Position numbers and translations under genes: made by a program
The notes under the pieces: generated by a model
The model's database searches: none
Told to the model about the DNA's origin: nothing
Seen by the model: only the letters and a program-made list of their open reading frames with translations
Shown: in pieces, positions 34,666-44,649 of the stretch
Position numbering within the stretch: the first letter of the stretch is position 1
Layout: the number at the start of each line of letters is the position of its first letter
Assembly (NCBI RefSeq): GCF_001704415.2
Contig: NC_030820.1
Span: 45,428,036-45,492,035 of the forward strand
Direction: 5' to 3'
Source: Capra hircus
Lineage: Eukaryota; Chordata; Mammalia; Artiodactyla; Bovidae
Length of the DNA: 64,000 nucleotides

Positions 34666-34939
34666 CAGAGAAGGCGATGGCACCCACTCCAGTACTCTTG
34701 CCTGGAAAATCCCATGGACAGAGGAGCCTGATAGGCTGTAGTCCATGGGGTCGCGAAGAGTCAGACACGACTGAGCGACTTCCCTTTCACTTTTCACTTT
34801 CATGCATTGGAGAAGGAAATGGCAACCCACTCCAGTGTTCTTGCCTGGAGAATCCCAGGGACGGGGGAGCCTGGTGGGCTGCCGTCTATGGGGTCGCACA
34901 GAGTCGGACACGACTGAAGCAACTTAGCAGCAGCAGCAA
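34666..34939 (+). mobile_element. Bov-A2 SINE (dimer) with target-site duplication
   Basis: A full dimer with both monomers, the 'ttcactttcatgcatt' linker and a (cag)n tail. The 9-base flank 'agaatagtc' is present at 34657-34665 and 34940-34948, marking a comparatively fresh insertion. Orientation is sense relative to ADARB2. Confidence 0.97.
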
Positions 34940-34948
34940 AGAATAGTC

Positions 34949-35654
34949 AAACAGGACATCTGAACTCAGTATATGACAACTGATCCTGAAAGTGTCAACT
35001 CTGAAACAAAGCAGTTAAATGACAGAGACCCTTGTAAGTAAATAGCCTGTTCCCCAGCATAACAAAGAACATTAGCATTAAGGGGATATAAGCAACTCCA
35101 TGGGCACAAATGGACTGAAATTGCTCTTCCCATCTGTTCAACATCTTACTTATAAAATCATTCCACGTAAACATACACAGGTAGATTTCTGGACTTGTAA
35201 AATCCCTTTGTGAACAAACGTAAATGTTCTTGGTGACATTGTATTGATGTGTATGACAGGAGAATGACCTGGATCCCTTACCTTCAGCAGCGAGAATGGG
35301 AGGCTGCCTCACACCACTGACCTTGAGCAGAGAGTGGCCTGAGCCAGTCTCTTCAGACCCCTCCCCGATTGTCCTGTGGAGCTGGCAGCAGCTCCAGACC
35401 CCAGGCTGGGTCAGGGAAGAGCTGAGGGTGGATGAAAGTACAACCTGCATCTGACGGAAGGGCCCCTGAGCCCAGAGCAGGCCTGACGCAGAGGTCACAC
35501 CTGGGCTCTGGTTATACATGGCAGGCCATCTATGCAGCCTCCCTGAACTTCCCTGCTGGTGTGCTACCCTGAGTAAAATTCTCCAGTTGCAAAAATGTCT
35601 CCAAGCTCCCAGCTGTCTTTCAGTAGCAGCTGTCCCTAATCTCAGTGTCTCAGT
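34949..35654 (+). other. Intron 1, nothing recognised
   Basis: Single-copy-looking. A 174-codon minus-strand frame spans 34995-35519 but has no signature, no CpG and no splice support, so it is treated as chance. Confidence 0.45.
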
Positions 35655-35736
35655 GTGTGGGGGGGGTGGGGGTGGGGGTGTGTATGGTGTGTGGGGAGGT
35701 GTGTTTGTGGGTGTGTGTGTATGTGTGTGTGGGTAG
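35655..35736 (+). repeat. (TG)n with G-quadruplex-forming G-runs
   Basis: Starts with an 8-base G-run (35659-35666), then two 5-base G-runs separated by single T, then (tg)n with further GGGG. This fits the G-quadruplex pattern on the + strand (non-template strand for ADARB2). Confidence 0.85.
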
Positions 35737-36826
35737 AGAGGGTATTGCTGTGTTAGCTGCTCTCAAAACATGCTTCCAGTGGCTGTCCAGCACTCACTGT
35801 TTGTTAAGGAGGGAACTTGTGTGTCCAGGTGTGCCCAGGTGGTGTCTGTGTACACCTGAGTGTGGGCCTATTGGATACAGTGCTGGTCAGGACCCTGGAA
35901 GTCTCGTGGGGACTCTGTGCTGTTCAACTCATAACTTCTGTGAAACTATCAGCCAGTGTCCACTCACCTTCTGTCACCATCACGTGACCTGTGACCTCTC
36001 CAGGTATGTCCCCTTCCAGGTGCTCAGGCCCACCTGCCTCCTTCCAGCTACACATTTTCCCCCAAAGACCACTGTCAAAATCTGATGTCATCTGGTTGAC
36101 GGTGTACACAAACATGAATGAAAAAACAAAAGTACAAATGGAGAAATGTGCTGTCACAACGAGGGGGCCTGCCTGTTAGCAGGTAAACCATTCTGCCCAG
36201 TGCACATAGAGACGGCGGTTTTCATCAGCAGCAGCAAGACTGAGTGAGGTCCCTCCAGAAGGGGTGACAGGGAACCTTCGCAGCCCCGACTCTGCAGCGG
36301 GGACAACACAGCCTGCTTCCATCGGGGCTTTCTGTGCCTGCTTCTTCACGCAAAACATGCCCAGAAAACAGAAGGAAAGGAGAGAATCGCGTAATACACC
36401 TGGAGATTTCCTCACTCTGTGTGTAACAGAGTCCGTCAAACTTATGTAATTTTTGCTTGTTTAAGAGCTGTGTGAATTCTTTCCAAAAATGTGAATTTTT
36501 ATAAGATGGCAAATGGTTCTATTTCTGCTTGGAAAACAGCCATTTTGCATAAAGGCATGGTTTTGAGCACCTTTTGTGTGTCAGGAGCTGTGCACAGAGT
36601 CAGGCACATGTAAGAAAGCAGTCACTGTCACTCTGGCCTCTGCCGTAGAGGAACCAGGAGTGAGTTGGAAACATGCGCTTTAAATACTGCTGATAACTCT
36701 GCTGTTCTGTGCGTTTCTTAATGGATCTTAGGCATGCGTAATTTGGAATTTTTTAAGCTTTTTAACAGGTGTATTTTGAGCAACAGAAATCTTGGGCAGT
36801 TGAGACTCCTGGGAGCTAAAAGTCAG
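35737..36826 (+). other. Intron 1, mostly unrecognised, one L2-like piece
   Basis: A diverged L2/MIR-like fragment ('gagcaccttttgtgtgtcag' followed by 'gagctgtgcacagagtcagg') lies at about 36560-36660. Otherwise nothing could be assigned. Frames of up to about 146 codons lack support. Confidence 0.45.
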
Positions 36827-36838
36827 TCTGACATGAAT

Positions 36839-37246
36839 CAGTTCAGCTCAGTCACTCAGTCGTGTCCGACTCTTTGCTCCGCCATGGACTGCAGCACGCC
36901 AGGCCTCCCTGTCCATCACCAACTCCCAGAGTTTACTCAAATTCATGTCCATCAAATCGGTGGTGCCATCCACCTATCTCGTCCTCTGTCATCCCGTTCT
37001 CCTCCCGCCTTCAATCTTTCCCAGGATCAGGGTCTTTTCAAATGAGTCAGCTCTTCACATTAGGTGGCCAAAGTATTGGAGTTTCAGCTTTAGCATCAGT
37101 CCTTTTAATGAATATTCAGGACTGATTTCCTTTAGGATTGACTGGTTTGACCTCCTTGCAGTCCAAGGGACTCTCAAGAGTCTTCTCCAACACCACTGTT
37201 CAAAGGCATCAAGTCTTCAGTGCTCAGCTGTCTTCATCTTTCTTTA
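36839..37246 (-). mobile_element. BovB LINE 3' fragment with target-site duplication
   Basis: The + strand reads the complement of the BovB 3' end: 'cagctcagtcactcagtcgt' followed by 'gtccgactctttg', then 'catcaccaactcccagag', 'gaggtggccaaagtattgg'-type text and 'ccaagggactctcaagagtc'. It stops inside the reverse-transcriptase C-terminal region (5' truncation). The 12-base 'tctgacatgaat' occurs at 36827-36838 and again at 37247-37258, a perfect target-site duplication. Confidence 0.97.
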
Positions 37247-37820
37247 TCTGACATGAATGGGGGCCACCAAAGAAGGCCTCTGAGCCACGCATTGTTCCTG
37301 TGGACCCTGCACGTGTAAACCTGCAGAAAGCACAAAGGAAGAACTTTCTCAGTTATCTTCAGGGCAATGAGATCACATTCCCCAATTTCAGGAGCCCGAG
37401 TAGTTGACAGCCACAGCCCCTGATGACTGGAACCTGTCATATAAGACAGGAGAGAGTAACTGAGAAGATAAGTGACTTCAGATGATGCAAATGGTAAACC
37501 AGCCCTAAACATCTTCAGGTTTCCTCTCGTTGGCCCCTTTCTCCTCTGCTCAGTGTGGGAGGGCACCCTATGAGTCCACCCGGGGACAACATGCCCTCAT
37601 CCAAGAGCCGAGCCACACAAACCTGTGCAGACAGGTGCTCCCACCTCTCCAGGCACGTCTCCAGGAGCCAGCTGTGTCTCCTTCCTGCTGTGGGACCTCA
37701 GTCTGTCCCAGCATGTCATACTGACAGTGACAACACCACTCCCACAGGAATCATAGGAGGCAGGGTGGTTACAGGCAGCCACAACTGCAAGACAGGAGCC
37801 TCCAGTATTGGTGCGGTGCC

Positions 37821-37860
37821 CAGGGCTGGGCTGAGGTGCCCAGGGCTGGGCTGAGGTGCC
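37821..37860 (+). repeat. 20-bp perfect tandem duplication
   Basis: The unit cagggctgggctgaggtgcc occurs twice in a row without mismatch, which suggests a recent slippage event. A third, partial match ('ggtgcc') precedes it. Confidence 0.92.
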
Positions 37861-38879
37861 CATGGCCTGTTTCAGGGACCCTGGGAGCCCCAGACCAGCC
37901 AGGCCTCAGGTGACCGTGGGCTCGAGGCTCCTAAGGTTTGAGCAGATTGATATCCAGCACGACCAACGCTGCACAGGACACCTGGGCACAGTGGGCCCTG
38001 ATGCAGTTGTCACCGCCCCCTCATCCCAGGCATCTCGGGAGCACGTTGGGAACCCTGCTCCACGTGGTTGGAACAGGTTGAGAAATGGTGTCAGGAGCAA
38101 AGCTGAAGCCTTGAAGTGCTCGTTGTGACAGAAGAGATGAGGCTGGAGGGAGGAATGGGTGTGACCGCTGGAACAGATGGCGGGGACTGAAGAGCAGGAA
38201 GCAGTCAGTGGGCTCAGGTCCTCCCTGGGTCTGGGCCCAGAAGTGAGGCAGACGACCTCATCACCCCCAGGTTCACAGGCGAGGCAGGTCTCCCCGCTTC
38301 CTCAGGGCTGGAGCAAGTCAGGGGGTGAACAGTCTTCTGCACCACTGAAGGTGACGTTTTCCAAATATCATCCCTTTCCTACTGACCCAGCCTCTCCTCT
38401 GTGTGCCAGTCACAGTGTCCAGGTGGTCAAACCAAACGCATTCATCATTAGTATTTATTGTAAATAGTAACTTTTGAGGAGAAAGGGTTATAATTATCTA
38501 AGACCCACGAGGCCCCCAGTGCCTATTTCAGTGCCTCCCAACACTGTGGTGGGCGCAGGTGCTCAGAACTTATTATGAAGGTTCCAAGATGATGAGAAGA
38601 AATACAGATGTATTAGGAATTAAATGTATACGATTCTGGCCTGAGTACAAAGGACAATAAATATTGTTGTCACAGGACAAATTAATAACGAGCATAAATC
38701 ATGGATGACGAGGACACGGGCTGCCCTAGAACCCCTGCCATCTTCTTTCCCCTTCTGATGGACTATAAACCTCCCGAGCAGCGTGTGGAGGCCCAGGACG
38801 TACTGTCCTCCCGGAGACACCTGGGAGGGGAGGCCTCTCAGGAGGGTGGCACATACACAGAATGACCAGGGAAGGAGAA

Positions 38880-39030
38880 GGCAGCTACTTCTCAAATTAG
38901 CATAATTAGTAATTATCCCTTAATAGCCCCACTTGGCTTCGGAGACTTGGCACTTGAAATTCTGCTTAAAGTTCAGTGAGAAAAAAAACAAATTTCATGC
39001 TGAAATGTCTCAATAACACAGCTGAGCTGC
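38880..39030. promoter_or_regulatory. Candidate intronic enhancer, homeodomain-site cluster
   Basis: Within 30 bases there are AATTAG (38895-38900), TAATTAG (38903-38909) and TAATTA (38910-38915), followed by 'cccttaatagcccc' and, further on, a 'gtaatcatctg' word. The block is single-copy and non-coding. The regulatory role is inferred from motif density only. Confidence 0.3.
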
Positions 39031-40084
39031 CAAGGTAATCATCTGCTTGCGGTAAAGGGAAGGAGAGAAGCAGGTACACACCTGAGCCCTCCCCTGTCGG
39101 AGGGAGGTGTGCAATCACACCTATTTGGACAGAAAACAACAAAGAGAGTGCCACATCCTAAAATGTGCCCCAGTCTCTCTTACTGTCTTTGAAGACACTT
39201 TCAGAATTTTCCCTCCCTGGGGAGCCCATGTCACCAGCCAGGTACGAACAGCCATTCCATCTAATGAAACATAATATCGCTTCCCAAAGATCAAAGTCTG
39301 TCCAAAATAGAGACGGTGTAGAAAAGATAAAATAAAATACAAAGAAAGAAAAAGCAAACAGATGCATCAATGTCATAGCCAGCAGCTAACAAATCTCACA
39401 CACCTTTCTATTTGCATATTGGAACTCAAGTCCAGATAAGAGCTAATAACCCTGAGATTTAGTATCCATGGCAAGGAAACAGATGGATTCTTTCTAATTT
39501 TATGAAGACATGTTTGGCAGAACACAGAGGAGACATAGTTAGAATTTTTTTCAGCTAAACAGTGTCTTTCTTTAGCCTGGGCAAGGAACACTTTGCAAGT
39601 TGTCAAAGCAGTCTTCTGATATTAATTCATTGAAGCCATTTGTGGAAAGTCTACACTATCACCTTATGTGGCTTGATCAATGAACCACTTGGTGGAGATT
39701 CAGATAGGAAGGTAAGCAGGTCTCCAGTTGGCAGCTGTGGTCGACACTGGTTCAGCACAGGAGCAGGAACTGCTCCGTTAAGAGATCCGTGGTATCCGGA
39801 GGCTGAGGGTGGAGACGGTCAGCAGAGTCTGGGACTGCTTGTTCTCATGGTTAACATGCTCCCCTTGGTGCAGCCTCTCCGCTGACCTCAGTTCTCTCCT
39901 CCACCCACTGCCACACGCTCCTCGCTGTTATTTTCATGGGACACCCCTGACCCATTCCCAGATTAGCCCGCTGTTCTGGCCATCCTTCCATCTGGCTCAC
40001 AGGTTCATGAGTTGTTTGTACTGGTGACTCTCAAAAGTAAGATGGAAGGAAGGAAGACTGATGTTTGAGCCTCACTTCCCGCAT

Positions 40085-40195
40085 GGAGCATTTCACAGAC
40101 GCCTTCTGGCTGAATCCTCTCAGTGACTCAGCAAGGTAGACATTCTTACCTCTGTTTTTCAGGAAAGGAAAATCAGGTCCTAAAATGATACAGAA
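40085..40195 (+). mobile_element. MIR SINE, diverged
   Basis: 'gaatcctctcagtgactcag' followed by 'caaggtagacattcttacctctg' and 'aggaaaggaaaatcagg' is in the order of the MIR core. Weak but plausible. Confidence 0.5.
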
Positions 40196-40299
40196 TATGG
40201 CGAAAAAAGACCTTAACCTGCACCTAAAGTTTTCCCAGGACTCAAACCATCTCTCAAAGCTCATGCCTTCCTCTTGAAACACCAAGCAACATTTTAGCA

Positions 40300-41697
40300 G
40301 CTCCATTTCTTGAGGAAATTCCATATTGTCTTTCATAGTGGCTGTTCCATTTCACATTCCACCAACAGTGCATCAGGACTCCCTTTTCTGCACACCTTCA
40401 GCAACACTTGCTGTTTCTTGGGTTTTGGCTTTTTTTTAATGGCCATTCTAACGTGTGTGAGGTAACATCTCAGTTTTCATTTGTTGCTAACAAGTGATGT
40501 TGAGCACCTTTTCATATACTTGTTGGCCATTTATATGCCTGTTCAAGAAATGTCTGTTCAAGTCATTTGCCTATTTGTAATCAGTTGTTTCTTTTTTGCT
40601 ATTGAGTCGTAAGTGTTCTTTCCAAGAGTTTTGGAAATTAACCCCTCCTCAGATACGTGGTTCATAAATATTTTCTCCCATCCTGTAGGCTCTGTTTTCA
40701 GTTTGGTTGCTGGTTTCTTTTGCTGTACAGAAGCTTCTTAGTTTGATGTAGTCCCACTTGTTTGCTTTCACTTTTGTAACCTGTGGTTTTGATGTAAATA
40801 AAGATTCAAGTTCATTTTTGCCCTTGGGGATTTCTAGTGTTCCCATCATCATTTGTTGCAGACGGTACTTTACCTGTTGTAGTTTCTTAATGCCCTTGTC
40901 AAAGGCTAGTTGACTGTATATGCGTGAGGTTTCTTTTTGCGGACTCTGTTCTGTCTTGTTGGTCTGTATATCTGTCTTTATGCCATATTGTTTTAATTAC
41001 TGTTTGTGATAAATTTTGAAATCTGGAAATCTACTGCCTCCAGCTTTGTTCACTTTTCTCAGAATTGATGTGGTTCTTTGGGGTCTGTTATGGTTCCGCA
41101 TGAATTTTAGGATTGCGCTGTTGATACTTTAATGGAGATAGCATTGACTCTATAGATTGTTTTGTGTTTGGACATTTTTAACAACGGTAGATCTTTCAGT
41201 CCATGAACATGGGATGTCTTTCCATTTGTTTTTTATTTCCTTCATCAGTGTTTGATTGTTTTCAGTGTACAAGTCTTTCACTACCTTGGTTAAGTTTATT
41301 TCTGAATATTTTATTATTTTGATGTTATAGTGAATGGGATTGTTTTCTTAATTTCCTTTCCTGCTGGTTCTGTGTTTGTCTACAGAAATACAACTGATTT
41401 TTGTATGTTGATTTTGTATCCTACAACTTTACTTAACTTGTTTATTATGTCCAATAATATTTTTGTGGCATGTTTGAGGTTTTATAAATATGAGATTATA
41501 TCAATATCATCTGCTAATATATATCACTTCCTTTCTTCCTCTCCAGTTTAGATTCCTTTTCATTCTTCTTCTTGCCCAGTTTACCTGGCTAGGACTTCCA
41601 GTACTGTGTTGAGTAGAAGTGGTGACAGTAGGTATCCTTGTCTTGTTCCTGATATTAGAGGAAAAGCTTTCAATTTTTCATCATTCAGTATGCTAGT
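40300..41697 (-). mobile_element. L1 LINE, inverted 5' arm (ORF2 RT to ORF2 3' part)
   Basis: The complementary strand reads L1 ORF2 from within the reverse-transcriptase domain (5' edge at 41697) to about 400-500 bases before the ORF2 end (near 40300). The RT active-site region is at about 41506-41517, where the usual F/YADD reads LADD and is followed by a stop. Frames are broken throughout, so this is a dead element. It joins directly to a plus-strand L1 arm at 41698, and the two arms are nearly contiguous in the element. Confidence 0.9.
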
Positions 41698-42125
41698 AAT
41701 CCTGCCTCTGGAAATTTACCCAAAAGAAATAAAATCAGGATCTGGAAGAGATATCTTACTTTCACGTCCATTGCAGCTCTGCTCACAGTGACCCAGATGC
41801 GGACATGACCAGTATCTTGAAATGAGTTAGAATATTTATTCAGTCTTTAAAAAGGGAAATCTGCCATTTTCAATACCATGGAGAAACCTAGAGGACATTA
41901 TGTTAAGTGAGGCAGGCCATCACTGAAGCAAAAACTGTTGTGTGATTCCATATAGCTGAGTATCTAGAAAAGCCGGATTCTTAGAAATGGAAATATGATT
42001 ATGGTGGCAGGGGCCCGGAAAATTGGAAATGGGGAACTTTAACAGGAATAAGGTTTGATATGCAGGATGGGTGAGTTCTAGACAGCTGCCGTGCAGTGTG
42101 CCTGATGATAGCAGTGCGGTGTTGC
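41698..42125 (+). mobile_element. L1 LINE, sense 3' arm (ORF2 end plus 3' UTR)
   Basis: Starts 'aatcctgcctctggaaattt' followed by 'acccaaaagaaataaaatca', the L1 ORF2 segment that directly follows the one at the 3' end of the inverted arm. It passes 'ggaggacattatgttaagtg' and runs into the diverged 3' UTR. With the preceding inverted arm it forms one 5'-inverted insertion. The 3' edge is blurred by the adjacent CA-rich array. Confidence 0.85.
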
Positions 42126-42164
42126 TAGGAGGGTAGAGCGCATGCTGTGCTCTTAGCATGGGCG

Positions 42165-42455
42165 TGCGCACACACACACACACACGCACACACACACAGG
42201 GAAGGGCACAAGGGCACTTGGGGAGATTTGGACATCTCTCAGCTGATTGTGATGCTACTGCACACATACATGCGCACACATACACGCGCACACATACATG
42301 CGCACACATACATGCACACCCACATGTGCACACACACACACAGGGAAGGGCATAAGGGCGCTTGGGGAGATTTGGATGTCTCTCAGCCAATTGTGGTGAT
42401 GCCACCAAAGCATCAGTGCACATCCACACTCATCAAATCCGCACAGCTGGCCAGG
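42165..42455 (+). repeat. 144-bp tandem duplication carrying CA microsatellites
   Basis: Two copies of a unit made of a (CA)n/(CACACATACATGCG)n tract plus 'gggaagggca(c/t)aagggc' and 'cttggggagatttgga' text. The landmark 'caggg' is at 42197 and again at 42341, an offset of 144. The copies differ by a few transitions. A similar Z-DNA-prone alternating tract lies between them. Confidence 0.88.
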
Positions 42456-44598
42456 GTCAAGCACACTGACCTATGAAACTGTGCAGGAATCCAGGACTCC
42501 TGGAGAAGGCAGCTTTAAGAAAGGAACTCAGTGACAAAGCTATCTTTGGAAACACTTTGTTTTGATGCAAATAATTTGTATGTCCATTTCATAAACTAAG
42601 AAAAGCCCTGGGGCTGGGTGTTTGCAGAGAAGAGCATGTCAAAAGATGTCAACACGTCTTCATGCTGCCATCTCCAGAGGAGACGCGGTATTTGTCTTTG
42701 AAGTGGGGATGCTCTGGAGAGTATTGTCCTTCTGGTGAGGACATTGGTGTGTTTGTTAGTGGCAAGAGATCTGTGGCCTCAGTGCAGGAAGAACAGGATC
42801 AGAGGGACCAGATTCTGTTTCAGAGCAGAAGTTGCATGGCTGCGCAGTTGGACGTCTAGAGACGGATTCCCAGTTTGTTGAAACTGCAGGACTGTTTTTC
42901 CTTGAAATGAAACTATTTGAAGGACCAAAGAGGAATTGAAAACACTGCTGTTGGAACATCCTTTGGGTTCAGTATTTGAGAAGGAGGAAGGACTGTAGCA
43001 AACTTTATCATCTAGTTATGTGGATGCCAGCCACGGACTGCTCTTGGCTTCCAGAAGGAAGACAAGCCCACGAGCAAGGAAGGCATAGGAAGATCTGGTT
43101 CTGCAGTCGGGTCAGTAACCCCTTTTGCTGTCCCACCTTTCACTGTCCCCCGTCCTGTCCATGCCCGTTTCTCACCCCGATTCCTGACACACAGAATATC
43201 CCTGCTTCTAAGTGGCAAGATGATATCAGAGATTCCACAAGCCTGCCCAGGACCTGAGGCCTGGCCCATTCAGGAGATAAACAGCCACCTGCCCTCCATG
43301 AGCAGGCTAAGAAAACACCAACATCTTCACAGACAAAGTAAGTAACCAGCCAAGGAAGACAAAGCAGGGGGTCTGGCTGGTCCCATAATTTCTGTCCTTT
43401 CACCCAATGAAAGTGGGTCAACGTTTTATGCTGCTCATATTGGGTGTCATCATTTTAGCTCCAGTAATAAAAGCTAATGGCTGGTTAACTGTTAGTGGGA
43501 ACCAGAATCTCAGATAAAGAACAGAAAGAAAGATAAAATGGCAAATGTATGTTTAAAAATCAGGCATTAAACCACCAAGATGCTCCCGTAAAGTATAACT
43601 TTCAGATCCAGTGATATCTGGGGAAGACGTGTTGAACAGAAAGAAAGTCACTGAATGTTGACCTTGAGCTTAGGTCTTTCTCATGCCTCCACTTGTGTCT
43701 CGGAGTCAGCAACGCAGAGCGGAGTCAGGGCTGCAGCCATGGGAAGCCCTGGGGCGCCCCAGGGTGTGACATATGTACAACTGCCCCCTCCTCAGTTTGG
43801 GGAGCATGGTTCTCTGCCTGAAGATTTCAGTCTAATCATCTTACTCATTACCAATGTCTCTAAACTATCTCCTTCCCTTTGCTGACCTTTCCTGACCCAT
43901 CTTTCCTGGAGACTTCACCGTCCCCGGAGTCACCACCCTCTCCCAACCCTCTGCCTCTCCCCTCTAGCAGCTGACCCCCCAGGGCCCTGCAGCACTGATG
44001 CAGACCGCCCTGTGCATATGGCCAGCCCTGCCCACAAACTTCGCCTCGTCCATCCCACCAGCAGCATTCCAGACCCCATCCACCCTCTACAGTCTCAAAA
44101 TCGGCCTCAGACATGGGCCCACCCCTCACAGTAGAGCAACCCCGGGGGCCGAAAAGCTTTGAACTCACCATTGTTGCATCAAGATGGTGGTCGTGTCAAA
44201 GTCATGCTAACACTATAGAAGTCTAGGAAATGAAACTTTAATTAAACAATGGAAAACCCAATCTAATTTTCTCTCTTAATTTTAATGCATCTATGAGATT
44301 TCAAGTGTGAATCTTCACACTGAATGAAACGGTTCATAGGATTTCCACCCACCCCTTTGCCTCTCGGCCTGTGCTCCTGGACTGAGCACCTCTGGACTTA
44401 AGGCCTGGCTGCCCAGAGCATTTACCTCTCCGTCTGTTCTCTTCCCACTCAGGCAACGGGCCAGTAAGTTCAACTGATGTGAAAAGAGAGAAAAGATAAG
44501 CCAAAACTGGACAGGTGAAGGCTGCAGTGTCTGGCCAGCTCCCAGAGTGACCAGCCGGTCAGTCCCCAGGGGAGTGGGGAGGGCTGGGTCCCCCCAGC
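42456..44598 (+). other. Intron 1, nothing recognised
   Basis: No assignable interspersed repeat. Overlapping frames on both strands at 42.98-43.42 kb and 43.86-44.17 kb are low-complexity or chance. Confidence 0.45.
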
Positions 44599-44649
44599 CA
44601 GCACATGGGGGTCATCAGCACATGGGGGTCATCAGCACATGGGGGTCAT
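44599..44649 (+). repeat. 17-bp x3 perfect tandem repeat
   Basis: Three exact copies of cagcacatgggggtcat starting at 44599, 44616 and 44633. The lack of divergence suggests recent expansion and possible length polymorphism. Confidence 0.95.

Larger units (their letters stand above)
37259..40084 (+). other. Intron 1, nothing recognised apart from listed items
   Basis: About 2.8 kb without an assignable interspersed repeat. A 20-bp duplication at 37.82 kb and an enhancer-like block at 38.9 kb are listed separately. Chance frames only. Confidence 0.45.

Noticed and set aside
34995..35519. 174-codon minus-strand frame
   Set aside because: No domain or codon-bias signal, and overlapping chance frames exist. 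It lies in an intron with no CpG or promoter features.
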